NCBI GenBank assembly: GCA_965243245.1
Contig: OZ251536.1
Location: 992,001-1,056,000 of the forward strand
DNA: 64,000 nt
Reading direction: 5' to 3'
Origin: JAYQKL01 sp965243245
GTDB lineage: Bacteria; Pseudomonadota; Alphaproteobacteria; RS24
Shown here: positions 1 to 8,602 of the stretch, piece after piece
How positions within the stretch are numbered: position 1 is the first letter of the stretch
Layout: the number at the start of each line of letters is the position of its first letter
Position numbers and translations under genes: made by a program
Notes under the pieces: model-generated
Seen by the model: only the letters and a program-made list of their open reading frames with translations
The model's database searches: none
Told to the model about the DNA's origin: nothing

Positions 1-2
1 AA

Positions 3-1307
3 GCGGAAAACGTGTTTTTTGTTCCACCATCTGCGCGTTGGTCATATATGCGTTCTCGTGCAAAACTGCCAGAAATAGGCAAGGATATTGATGATGCAAT
101 GGATGCTATCGAGAAGGACAACCCATCGCTAAAAGGTGTATTGCCTAAAGTATTTGCTAGAGGAAATCTTGATCCTGTCAGTCTCGGCCGCCTTATCGAT
201 GAATTTAGCAATATCAACATTGGTGATGCTAAAGCTCGTAGTGCTGATATTCTTGGTCATGTGTTCGAATATTTCCTAGGTGAATTTGCCCTAGCTGAAG
301 GCAAAAAGGGTGGACAGTTCTATACGCCTCGCTCTGTAGTGCAGCTACTTGTAGAAATGCTTGAGCCATATAAAGGACGTGTGTTTGATCCATGTTGCGG
401 TTCAGGCGGAATGTTCGTTCAGTCTGAAAAGTTCGTTGAAGAACACCAAGGGCGCGTGAATGACATCTCCATTTATGGGCAAGAAAGCAATCAGACCACA
501 TGGCGACTGGCGAAGATGAACCTTGCTATTCGTGGCATTGATAGCTCGCAGGTGAAATGGAATAATGAGGGTTCATTCCTCAATGATGCTCATAAAGATT
601 TGAAGGCTGATTATATAATCGCCAATCCACCATTTAATGTGAGTGATTGGAGTGGTGAGCTTCTGCGTGGTGATGGTCGATGGAAATACGGTGAGCCACC
701 AACTGGCAATGCTAACTATGGCTGGATTCAGCATTTCCTATATCACCTTGCGCCCAACGGACATGCAGGTTTTGTGCTAGCAAAAGGTGCGCTTACGTCT
801 AAATCTGGCGGTGAAGGAGATATTCGCCAAGCATTAATAGAGGCACGGCTGGTGGATTGCGTGGTTAACCTTCCTGCAAAACTATTCCTCAATACACAAA
901 TCCCAGCCTCACTGTGGTTTTTACGCCGTGGAAAAACCTATCGCAGGGAGGAAATATTATTCATCGATGCTCGCAATCTTGGGCATTTAATAAATCGCCG
1001 AACAAAAGAGTTATCCGATGAAGATATAAACAGGATTGCTGGCACGTACCATAATTGGAGATCAGAAGATGATGGGTATGAGGATGTAAAAGGCTTCTGC
1101 AAAACCTCTGCCATAGATGAAGTTGCTAAGCTGGACTATGTCCTAACTCCAGGGCGATATGTTGGCTTAGAAGATGTCGAGGATGACTTCAATTTCGCCG
1201 AGCGTTTTACCTCACTGCAAGCTGAATTTAAAGAGCAGCTAAATGAGGAAGCCGAGCTAAATCAGCGTATCATCGAGAATTTAGCGAAGGTTAAAGTGAG
1301 CGGGTAA
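3..1307 (+). CDS. hsdM: Type I restriction enzyme, DNA methylase subunit (5' end outside window)
   Basis: N6-adenine methyltransferase subunit of a type I restriction-modification system; with HsdS it forms the modification enzyme and with HsdR the restriction complex. The frame is open from base 3 and the first residues (A-E-N-V-F-F-V-P-P) match the interior of HsdM proteins just after the N-terminal helical domain, so about 80 residues lie outside the window and the GTG at 12 is not the real start. Counting from that GTG, SAM-binding motif I (DPCCGSGG) is at residues 126-133 and catalytic motif IV (NPPF) at 205-208. The C-terminal end is helical, as expected for HsdS contact. It is followed by dinD and hsdS on the same strand. 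Confidence 0.95.
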   Translation, partial: AENVFFVPPSARWSYMRSRAKLPEIGKDIDDAMDAIEKDNPSLKGVLPKVFARGNLDPVSLGRLIDEFSNINIGDAKARSADILGHVFEYFLGEFALAEGKKGGQFYTPRSVVQLLVEMLEPYKGRVFDPCCGSGGMFVQSEKFVEEHQGRVNDISIYGQESNQTTWRLAKMNLAIRGIDSSQVKWNNEGSFLNDAHKDLKADYIIANPPFNVSDWSGELLRGDGRWKYGEPPTGNANYGWIQHFLYHLAPNGHAGFVLAKGALTSKSGGEGDIRQALIEARLVDCVVNLPAKLFLNTQIPASLWFLRRGKTYRREEILFIDARNLGHLINRRTKELSDEDINRIAGTYHNWRSEDDGYEDVKGFCKTSAIDEVAKLDYVLTPGRYVGLEDVEDDFNFAERFTSLQAEFKEQLNEEAELNQRIIENLAKVKVSG

Positions 1308-1397
1308 TAGTTGCAAAGGGTGGGGACAAATTGCCCCCCCCCCTTAAATAAAAATCAACCCGTGACAAATTGTCACGGACTGAAAAAGGTAGAAAAT

Positions 1398-2252
1398 ATG
1401 ACTGAAATAACAAACCAACATCACCAAACGTTTGAGAGTATTCGTCAGCAAACAGATGATGGTGTGGATTTTTGGTCTGCGCGTGATTTATTGCCCGTTC
1501 TTGACTATAGCAGATGGGACAAATTCAAGGCTGTTATTCTAAAAGCTATCAAGGCTTGTGAAACTTCTTCTGTTGATCCTGCAAACCATTTTCACCAGGT
1601 GGGGAAAATGGTTTCAATTGGCTCTGGAGCGGAAAGACAAATTGATGATTATGATTATCACCTTTCCCGTTATGCCTGCTATTTAATTGTACAAAATGGA
1701 GACCCCAGCAAGCCAGTTATTGCTAATGGGCAGACATATTTTGCTATGCAGACTCGTAGGCAAGAACTAGCCGATGATGAAGCATTCAAACAGCTTAGTG
1801 AAAACAAGCAACGTGTGTTTTTGCGTAATGAATTAAAAAAACATAACAAGCAATTGGCAGAAGCAGCCAGTAAGGCAGGAGTGGAGAATAGAGATTTTGG
1901 TGTATTCCAGAATCATGGCTATCAAGGGCTTTATGGCGGATTGGGAGCTAAGGAAATTCATCAGAAAAAAGGCTTAAAGAAAAGCCATAAAATTTTAGAT
2001 CATATGGGCAGTACAGAACTGGCAGCAAATCTCTTCCGAGCAACGCAGGCAGAGGAGAAATTACGCCGTGATGAAACCAAGGGCAAATCTAACGCCAATA
2101 AAACCCATCATGAAGTCGGTTCAAAAGTCCGCCAGACCATTAAAGATTTAGGCGGTACAATGCCAGAAAACCTAGCAACCCCAGAATCCAGTGTGATCTC
2201 ACTGGAAAAACAGCACAAGAAGCTGGAAAATAGCGGGGGTGATGATGAGTGA
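1398..2252 (+). CDS. dinD: DinD-like DNA-damage-inducible protein / BRO-type antirepressor
   Basis: Resembles E. coli DinD over its length (about 284 aa): an N-terminal BRO/antirepressor-like part containing F-W-S-A-R-D-L, followed by the conserved Q-N-H-G-Y-Q-G-L-Y-G-G block and a helical C-terminal half. In E. coli DinD is SOS-induced and reported to inhibit RecA filaments; its role here is unknown. The ATG at 1398 is chosen over an upstream GTG/TTG extension because homology starts there and a purine-rich AAAGGTAGAAA precedes it. It sits between hsdM and hsdS, and its last codons overlap the start of hsdS, so it is translated as part of the restriction operon. No clear LexA box is visible immediately upstream. 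Confidence 0.85.
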   Translation: MTEITNQHHQTFESIRQQTDDGVDFWSARDLLPVLDYSRWDKFKAVILKAIKACETSSVDPANHFHQVGKMVSIGSGAERQIDDYDYHLSRYACYLIVQNGDPSKPVIANGQTYFAMQTRRQELADDEAFKQLSENKQRVFLRNELKKHNKQLAEAASKAGVENRDFGVFQNHGYQGLYGGLGAKEIHQKKGLKKSHKILDHMGSTELAANLFRATQAEEKLRRDETKGKSNANKTHHEVGSKVRQTIKDLGGTMPENLATPESSVISLEKQHKKLENSGGDDE

Positions 2253-3429
2253 TTGGGTGGAAACAACGCTGGGCGAGATTGCAGAAGTAATTGGTGGTGG
2301 AACTCCTAAAACTTCAGTTGCTGAATACTGGGGTGGAGATATTCCTTGGCTTACCCCTAGGGATTTAACGAGCTATACCAACACTTATATTTCTAGAGGT
2401 GAAAGAAATATAACACAGCTAGGATTGAAAAAGTCTTCAACAAAATTAATGCCAGCTGGAGCAGTTCTTTTAACTTCAAGAGCACCGATTGGATATGTTG
2501 CTATTGCTACAAATGAAATCTCAACAAATCAAGGGTTCAAAAGTTTATTTATAGATAATAAGCAGGCACATAATGTTTTTATATATTATTGGATAAAAGA
2601 TAATGTTGAGCATTTACAGGCTAGCGGCTCTGGCACAACATTTATGGAAATATCTGGTTCAGTTGTTAAAAGTATAAAAGTTTCCCTCCCACCATTACCA
2701 GAGCAAAAGGCGATTGCGGTGGTATTATCGAGTTTGGATGATAAAATAGACCTCCTCCACCGACAGAACAAAACCCTAGAATCCACCGCCGAAACCCTCT
2801 TCCGCCAATGGTTCATCGAAGACGCACAGGATGATTGGGAAACGGTTTGCATTGCGGATGTTGCCAAAACCAATCTAACAACAGTTAAAGGTGATTATAC
2901 ACATCAAGAAATATTGTATTTAGATACTGGCTCTATCACTGAGGGAAAAATTGAGGCATTGCAGCCGTATGAATTAAAGGATGCTCCAAGCCGAGCAAAA
3001 CGACTGGTTCAGCATAATGATATTATTATTTCTACTGTTCGACCAAATCATAAACACTATGGATTTATTAAGAACCCTGAGGATAATTTAGTCGTATCAA
3101 CAGGGTTTTGCGTTATATCCTGCACTAAAATCGATCCTAATTTTATGTATTCTCTTCTAACGCAAGAAGAGATGACTGAATATTTAAGCATCTTAGCTGA
3201 AGCATCTACATCAACTTATCCATCTTTGAAGCCATCAGATATTGAAGCAGTTGAATTTCAACTGCCACCCGATGATTTGCTAGAAAAATTTACTGATATT
3301 ACATCAGAAAACTGGAAAAAAATTGCAATTAATTACAAACAAATAAAAACCCTAGAGTCCCTCCGTGACACGTTACTTCCAAAACTCATGAGCGGTGATG
3401 TGCGTGTGGAATTTGAGGAGGCAGCTTGA
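2242..3429 (+). CDS. hsdS: Type I restriction enzyme, specificity subunit
   Basis: Specificity subunit that selects the bipartite DNA target of the HsdM/HsdR complex. Two target-recognition domains are visible. Each is followed by a conserved helical spacer: the first spacer carries P-L-P-P-L-P-E-Q-K-A-I-A then L-D-D-K-I near residue 150, the second ends L-R-D-T-L-L-P-K-L-M-S-G-D. About 395 aa, normal for the family. ATG codons at 2242 and 2245 are both possible; the G-rich stretch at 2235-2239 suits 2245 slightly better. It overlaps dinD upstream and the Abi-C-like gene downstream (stop and start share bases), so it is translationally coupled to both. Confidence 0.93.
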   Translation: MMSDWVETTLGEIAEVIGGGTPKTSVAEYWGGDIPWLTPRDLTSYTNTYISRGERNITQLGLKKSSTKLMPAGAVLLTSRAPIGYVAIATNEISTNQGFKSLFIDNKQAHNVFIYYWIKDNVEHLQASGSGTTFMEISGSVVKSIKVSLPPLPEQKAIAVVLSSLDDKIDLLHRQNKTLESTAETLFRQWFIEDAQDDWETVCIADVAKTNLTTVKGDYTHQEILYLDTGSITEGKIEALQPYELKDAPSRAKRLVQHNDIIISTVRPNHKHYGFIKNPEDNLVVSTGFCVISCTKIDPNFMYSLLTQEEMTEYLSILAEASTSTYPSLKPSDIEAVEFQLPPDDLLEKFTDITSENWKKIAINYKQIKTLESLRDTLLPKLMSGDVRVEFEEAA

Positions 3430-4076
3430 TGCAAAAGCTTCAAACAATCATAGAGCAGTATGGTCGATGGCGGGAACTTGAGATTTATATTGAACGCATA
3501 GATGCCCATGTTGAAATTGATTTCAGCCTTGCGTTAGAAAATGCCAAAGCATTGTTGGAAACAATAGGAAAAGATATCTGCAAACAAAGGTCTGTTGATT
3601 TACCAAACACTCCCAATATGAGTATAGTGCTAAAGAAATCCTTTATTGCTATTGGCTATAAAGGCGATGATCTCGTTAATCAGATTTCCACTTCACTCGC
3701 CAATATTGCTCAGCAAATGGGAAATCTTCGTAATGATATTGGGCTAACAGCTCATGGAAAGCCAATGGATGAAATTCGAGATAGAAATAACAAGGTTGAT
3801 ATTTTTACCCGAGGGCTATTAATCGATACGACAGAAATTGTTGCGACATTTCTTATTCGTGGATTTGAGTCATCTTCACCATTAAAACCTACGGTTAAAG
3901 CTGAAGATGACCTACCCGAATATACCCATAATCAAGATTTTAATGACTTCTGGGACGAAGCATTTGGCGAATTCACCATGGGAAATTACTCTTATCCACC
4001 CAGCGAAATTTTATACAATGTTGATCAGCAGGCATATGTGACCGAGCATAAAGCATTTAAAGTGGAGGCGGCGTGA
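3429..4076 (+). CDS. Abortive-infection-type protein (Abi-C-like)
   Basis: About 215 aa, soluble and helical. The segment L-A-N-I-A-Q-Q-M-G-N-L-R-N-D-I-G-L-T-A-H-G resembles the C-terminal Abi_C domain (pattern L-x-x-L-R-N...H-G-K) found in abortive-infection proteins and in small genes inside type I restriction loci. The ATG overlaps the hsdS stop codon and the stop overlaps the next start, so it belongs to the operon. No nuclease or transferase motif is visible and the molecular activity is unknown. Family assignment is from pattern recognition, not a profile search. Confidence 0.6.
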   Translation: MQKLQTIIEQYGRWRELEIYIERIDAHVEIDFSLALENAKALLETIGKDICKQRSVDLPNTPNMSIVLKKSFIAIGYKGDDLVNQISTSLANIAQQMGNLRNDIGLTAHGKPMDEIRDRNNKVDIFTRGLLIDTTEIVATFLIRGFESSSPLKPTVKAEDDLPEYTHNQDFNDFWDEAFGEFTMGNYSYPPSEILYNVDQQAYVTEHKAFKVEAA

Positions 4077-4476
4077 TGGCGAAGAGAAAACGCAGAGTAT
4101 ACTCCATTAAAGATGAGCTTGTTAAGAAGTCTCAAGAATCAGCTTTGGCGGCTATTATATAAGGGATAATGCAAATCATGAGAATCAAGCTGACACAGCA
4201 TATAGGATTGGTAGCGAAGAATCTGCAGAAGGCAAAAAGATTCAAGATGTTCTTGTGAAGAATGTAGAAAAGCCCAAATATCGCCCTTCAGATATAATTG
4301 CTGAAGTCGCTAAGAAAGGGTTTTTAGGGTTTTCAATGCATAGCCATACTACTCTTTGGAAAGAAAATGATGCAAGAAACCCTGATAAACAATATGGGGT
4401 CGAGGTAGGAAAAACTTGGTACTGGTATAAAAAATGGCTGGACTTTGTGATAACTCATTGCGAACAGAACCGATAA
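4076..4476 (+). pseudogene. Internally deleted, frameshifted remnant, probably of a DUF3644 gene
   Basis: The ATG at 4076 opens a frame encoding M-A-K-R-K-R-R-V-Y-S-I-K-D-E-L followed by K-K-S-Q-E-S-A-L-A-A, then stops at 4160. In another frame from about 4150 a protein-like reading continues without interruption to 4476 (R-D-N-A-N-H-E-N-Q..., then Y-R-P-S-D-I-I and Y-G-V-E-V-G-K-T-W-Y-W-Y). The first piece looks like the N-terminus of DUF3644-type proteins and the second like a C-terminal nucleic-acid-binding or recognition segment of such a protein. The middle, perhaps 200 codons, is missing at a junction near 4150-4165. Start overlap with the Abi-like gene shows the intact gene belonged to this operon. 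The 73-aa reading from GTG 4255 is only the tail of the remnant. Confidence 0.55.
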
Positions 4477-4492
4477 GAAATATAGGCATATT

Positions 4493-7400
4493 ATGACAAA
4501 AATAACAGAAAATGAAATCGAAGAGTTCGCAATTGAGCTGCTGGAGAAGCAAGGCTACGAGTATCTTTATGGCCCTGATATTGCACCTGATAGCGATAAT
4601 TCATTGCGCGGTGGGTTTGATGATGTGTTGCTTGCCTCTAAGCTGAAATCGGCGATTGATCGGGTTAATCCTGATATATCTGCCGAAGGTCGGGAAGATG
4701 CTTTACGACAGGTGCAGCGAGTGCATTCTCCAGAGCTGAATTCTGCCAATGAGAGCTTCCACTCTATGCTCAGTGATGGAGTTAATATTACCCTCCGTAA
4801 AAATGGAGAAGACAGAGGCGATTATGTCAAATTGATTGATTTTGATCACCCAGAAAATAATGAATTTAATATTGTTAATCAATTCACCGTCATTGAAAAC
4901 CATCAAAACAAACGCCCCGATGTTATTTTGTTTGTAAATGGGCTTCCCCTGGTAGTTATTGAGCTGAAAAATGCGGTTGATGAGAATGCACCCGTCACTT
5001 CTGCCTATAAACAATTGCAAACCTATAAAGAAACTATCCCCTCACTTTTTACCTATAATGGAATATTGGTTATATCGGATGGTCTGGAGGCTCGAGCTGG
5101 CTCGCTTTCTGCTGGGCTAACTCGCTTTATGACCTGGAAATCTTCTGATGGTATTGCTGAAGCATCTCACCTTGTCAGCCAGTTAGAAACGCTGATTAAT
5201 GGTATGCTGAATAAGGCAACATTAATTGACCTTATCCGCAATTTTACCGTGTTTGAGAAATCAAAAAAAGAAGATGCTAAAACAGGCGTTGTAGCTATTC
5301 AAACAGTTAAAAAACTAGCGGCATACCATCAATATTATGCAGTGAATAAGGCGTTGGAATCTGTAGTGAAAGCCAGCTCTAATGATGGCGACAGAAAAGG
5401 TGGTGTTGTTTGGCATACGCAAGGCTCAGGCAAATCACTTTCTATGGTGTTTACAGCTGGGAAAGTCGTTAGAGCGTTAAATAATCCGACAATCCTAGTT
5501 ATTACAGACCGTAATGATCTTGATGATCAGTTGTTTGATACGTTCGCATCATCAAAACAATTGCTGCGTCAAGAACCTGTTCAGGCGGAGGATAGACAGC
5601 ACCTCAAAGAGCTGCTTAAAGTGGTTTCTGGCGGGGTTATATTTACTACTGTGCAGAAATTCCAGCCTGATGAGGGCAATATTTATGAGCAATTATCCGA
5701 TCGCAAAAACATAGTTGTGATTGCTGATGAGGCCCATCGTACCCAATATGGTTTTAGTGCAAAAACCATAGATGATAAAGATGCTGATGGTAATGTTATC
5801 GGTAAAAAAGTTGTGTATGGTTTTGCTAAATACATGCGTGACGCCCTGCCTAATGCAACATATCTTGGCTTTACTGGAACTCCGATTGAAGGAAAAGACG
5901 TAAATACTCCAGCAGTGTTTGGTAGCTATATTGATGTTTATGATATTGCCCAAGCAGTAGAAGATGGTGCAACTGTGCGGATTTTCTATGAAAGTCGTCT
6001 TGCAAAAATATCGCTAAATGATGAAGGAAAAAAGCTAGTTGAAGAGCTGGATGGTGAATTAGGCAATGCAGAACTATCTGAAACCCAAAAAGCTAAAGCA
6101 AAATGGACGCAGCTTGAAGCATTAATCGGCAGTGATAACCGTGTTAAAAATATATCACAAGATATAGTTCAGCATTTTGAGAATAGGCAATCTGTTTCTG
6201 ATGGCAAGGGAATGGTTGTTGCTATGTCCCGCCGTATTGCCGCGTCTTTATATGAGGCAATTATTGCGCTACGCCCTGAGTGGCATAGTGATGATCTAAA
6301 TAAAGGTGCAATTAAAGTGGTGATGACGGCGTCATCTAGCGATGGACCAGAAATGGCCAAGCATCATACAACAAAAGAGCAACGCAGAATGCTTGCCGAG
6401 CGGATGAAAAATCCAGATGACGAGCTGCAATTAGTAATCGTTCGTGATATGTGGCTGACAGGATTTGATGCTCCGTCAATGCACACATTATATATTGATA
6501 AGCCAATGCAGGGACATAACTTAATGCAGGCTATTGCACGTGTTAATCGTGTTTATAAAGATAAGCCAGGTGGTTTGGTTGTAGATTATTTAGGCATAGC
6601 ATCTGATCTTAAAAAAGCTTTGTCTTTTTACTCTGATAGTGGAGGAAAAGGTGACCCAGCTGTTGCGCAAGATCAAGCCGTTGCACTGATGCTTGAGAAG
6701 TTGGAAATTGTATCGCAAATGTTCCATGACTTTTCTTATGAGGAATATTTTGGCGCAGATACAGCTAATAAGCTTTCGACTATTCTTGCGGCGGAAGATC
6801 ATATTTTAGGATTGGAGAATGGGAAAAAGAGATTTATTGATGAAGTGACAGCATTATCGCAAGTATTTGCAATTGCTATTCCGCATGATCAGGCAATGGA
6901 TGCTAAAGATGAAGTGGCATTCTTCCAAGCCATAAAAGCACGACTTGCAAAATTTGATAGCACTGGATCAGGCAGAACAGATGCGGAAATGGAAACGGCT
7001 ATTCGTCAGGTGATTGACGAAGCTTTGGTATCAAATAAAGTTGTAGATGTATTTGATGCTGCCGGAATAAAAAAGCCAGATATATCCATTCTTTCCGAAG
7101 ACTTCTTGCTGGAAATCAAGGGCATGGAGCATAAAAATATAGCTCTTGAAACCTTAAAGAAGCTGCTGAATGATGAAATTAAGGCTCGTACTAAAAAGAA
7201 CCTTATTCAAAGCAAGTCATTGATGGAGATGTTGGAGAATTCTATCAAGAAATATCATAATAAAATAATTACAGCCGCAGAAGTCATTGAGGAATTAATC
7301 AAGCTTGGTAAAGATATACAGACGATGGATAATGAGCCAAAAGAGCTTGGGTTATCTGAGTATGAATATGCATTTTATACAGCAGTTGCTAATAATGATA

Positions 7401-7639
7401 GTGCAAAAGAACTAATGGAGAAAGATCAATTAAGAGAACTTGCTATAGTTTTAACTGAAAAAATAAAGCAAAATGCTTCCATAGATTGGACTATTAAAGA
7501 AAATGTCAAAGCTAAGCTAAAAGTAATAGTTAAAAGGACATTGCGTCAGTTTGGCTATCCACCAGACATGCAAAAGCTCGCTACAGAAACAGTGCTAGAA
7601 CAGGCGGAATTAATTGCAAATGAGATTACGGCTAGCTAG
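4493..7639 (+). CDS. hsdR: Type I restriction enzyme, endonuclease/translocase subunit
   Basis: Motor and nuclease subunit: translocates DNA with ATP and cleaves it at a distance from unmethylated sites. N-terminal PD-(D/E)xK nuclease: R-P-D-V near residue 143 and E-L-K at 157-159. Superfamily 2 helicase motifs follow: Walker A in H-T-Q-G-S-G-K-S (308-315), DEAH at 412-415, then G-F-T-G-T-P near 460 and a motif VI-like Q-A-I-A-R-V-N-R. The C-terminal helical region closes the protein. 1048 aa is full length and uninterrupted. It lies 16 bp after the remnant upstream and is the last operon gene; the next gene content is on the opposite strand. Confidence 0.96.
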   Translation: MTKITENEIEEFAIELLEKQGYEYLYGPDIAPDSDNSLRGGFDDVLLASKLKSAIDRVNPDISAEGREDALRQVQRVHSPELNSANESFHSMLSDGVNITLRKNGEDRGDYVKLIDFDHPENNEFNIVNQFTVIENHQNKRPDVILFVNGLPLVVIELKNAVDENAPVTSAYKQLQTYKETIPSLFTYNGILVISDGLEARAGSLSAGLTRFMTWKSSDGIAEASHLVSQLETLINGMLNKATLIDLIRNFTVFEKSKKEDAKTGVVAIQTVKKLAAYHQYYAVNKALESVVKASSNDGDRKGGVVWHTQGSGKSLSMVFTAGKVVRALNNPTILVITDRNDLDDQLFDTFASSKQLLRQEPVQAEDRQHLKELLKVVSGGVIFTTVQKFQPDEGNIYEQLSDRKNIVVIADEAHRTQYGFSAKTIDDKDADGNVIGKKVVYGFAKYMRDALPNATYLGFTGTPIEGKDVNTPAVFGSYIDVYDIAQAVEDGATVRIFYESRLAKISLNDEGKKLVEELDGELGNAELSETQKAKAKWTQLEALIGSDNRVKNISQDIVQHFENRQSVSDGKGMVVAMSRRIAASLYEAIIALRPEWHSDDLNKGAIKVVMTASSSDGPEMAKHHTTKEQRRMLAERMKNPDDELQLVIVRDMWLTGFDAPSMHTLYIDKPMQGHNLMQAIARVNRVYKDKPGGLVVDYLGIASDLKKALSFYSDSGGKGDPAVAQDQAVALMLEKLEIVSQMFHDFSYEEYFGADTANKLSTILAAEDHILGLENGKKRFIDEVTALSQVFAIAIPHDQAMDAKDEVAFFQAIKARLAKFDSTGSGRTDAEMETAIRQVIDEALVSNKVVDVFDAAGIKKPDISILSEDFLLEIKGMEHKNIALETLKKLLNDEIKARTKKNLIQSKSLMEMLENSIKKYHNKIITAAEVIEELIKLGKDIQTMDNEPKELGLSEYEYAFYTAVANNDSAKELMEKDQLRELAIVLTEKIKQNASIDWTIKENVKAKLKVIVKRTLRQFGYPPDMQKLATETVLEQAELIANEITAS

Positions 7640-7857
7640 GTATATAATCCTATTTCAGCCTCTCTCCGCTTAACCAACCCACGCAACCTTCTCCCACCAG
7701 CCCATACCCAGCGCATGAATTGTTCTGGCGCTTCGTCATGTTCCTCACGGTTCACTTTGCGGCGGAGGGTGGAGCGTTGGAATGCTCCGCTGCCAAGGTT
7801 GAAGGTGAAGGATACCAGCGCATCAAATTGACCGTCTGTGAGTGGAACTTTTATCAG
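7636..7857 (-). pseudogene. C-terminal remnant of a phage-type lysozyme (GH24 endolysin)
   Basis: About 73 codons reading L-T-D-G-Q-F-D-A-L-V-S-F-T-F-N-L-G-S-G, then R-W-V-W-A-G-G and G-L-V-K-R-R-E-A-E. This matches the C-terminal half of T4-type/lambdoid endolysins, where the sequence R-R-x-A-E ends the enzyme. The N-terminal half with the catalytic Glu/Asp/Thr is absent: upstream the frame runs straight into a terminator and tRNA-Ala. It converges on hsdR and is best read as residue of a prophage formerly at the tRNA gene. Confidence 0.75.
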
Positions 7858-7861
7858 GCGC

Positions 7862-7888
7862 AAAAAAACTCGCCCGAATCGGCGAGTT
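7862..7888 (-). terminator. Rho-independent terminator after tRNA-Ala
   Basis: On the minus strand an 8-bp stem (AACTCGCC / GGCGAGTT) with a six-base loop is followed by a run of T. It lies about 10 bp past the 3' end of the tRNA gene and within the frame of the broken lysozyme. Confidence 0.8.
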
Positions 7889-7898
7889 TGTAAAAGTA

Positions 7899-7967
<69 letters not shown>

Positions 7968-7974
<7 letters not shown>

Positions 7975-8002
7975 TATATTATGACCCCTATACCATGACC
8001 CC
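7968..8002 (-). repeat. 14-bp tandem repeat covering the 5' end of tRNA-Ala
   Basis: The plus-strand sequence TGACCCCTATA at 7968 recurs at 7982, with a third partial copy (TGACCCC) at 7996, an exact 14-bp period. On the minus strand this puts three copies of GGGGTCAT in series, the last being the first bases of the mature tRNA. The repeats overlap the expected promoter -10 region (ATAATATAGG). Confidence 0.8.
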
Positions 8003-8025
8003 GCTTGAGGATTTGGCAAACAAAC

Positions 8026-8436
8026 CTACTCTTCATCCTCAATAATAGTGACATCATCATTTGCTATATCAGCATCAATCTCGGCATCAATATCATCGCC
8101 AAACTCTTTTGCTACCAAATCTTTAATATTAGATTCATCATCAGAATCGTCATCATCATCATCTTCTTCTTCTTTAATCAAATCATCAAAAGAAACAGTG
8201 TTATCCTTCTCCAGATCAACCTCTTGAGTGTCTCCATCAACACGCGCACCAGCAACACTTGCGCGCGCCCCCCCATCAGCAGGAACGACCCCCTTAACAG
8301 GCACCTTACTCGGCCCATCTTGGGGAATAAATTTCGTTTCACATTTAGGGCAAATAATGTGCGCGCAATTCAAATCATAAAACTTCGTGCCACAAGACTC
8401 ACACAACCGTTTCACACCAAGTTTTTCCTTAGACAC
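8026..8436 (-). CDS. TIGR02300-family protein (FYDLN acid protein)
   Basis: Small zinc-ribbon-like protein of unknown function, widespread in Alphaproteobacteria. It begins K-L-G-V-K-R-L-C-E-S-C-G-T-K-F-Y-D-L-N, with a second Cys pair (I-C-P-K-C), and ends in a very acidic Asp/Glu tail including D-D-D-D-D-D, as the family does. I choose the GTG at 8436 because homology begins there and GGAG lies 8 nt upstream; an ATG at 8541 would add 35 non-conserved residues, and the longer reading frame up to 9099 is only antisense to aroA. Divergent from aroA. Confidence 0.85.
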   Translation of the reverse strand: MSKEKLGVKRLCESCGTKFYDLNCAHIICPKCETKFIPQDGPSKVPVKGVVPADGGARASVAGARVDGDTQEVDLEKDNTVSFDDLIKEEEDDDDDDSDDESNIKDLVAKEFGDDIDAEIDADIANDDVTIIEDEE

Positions 8437-8602
8437 AGCTTGATCTCCAATACTCAAATTTTCAAATCCTCCTTGCCACACGCGATGGCAACTGTCAAAA
8501 CTTTCATAAATCTTTTTTACTTTTTTATCAAATAGATTCATATAGAAAAGAACCACCCCTCTAGGACAGTCAAAAATACAGCTAGACCACTGGAAAAAAC
8601 AC

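Noticed and set aside
8005..8535. 176-aa plus-strand frame rich in Ile and Asn
   Set aside because: It is antisense to the FYDLN gene; the composition mirrors its Asp/Glu tail.
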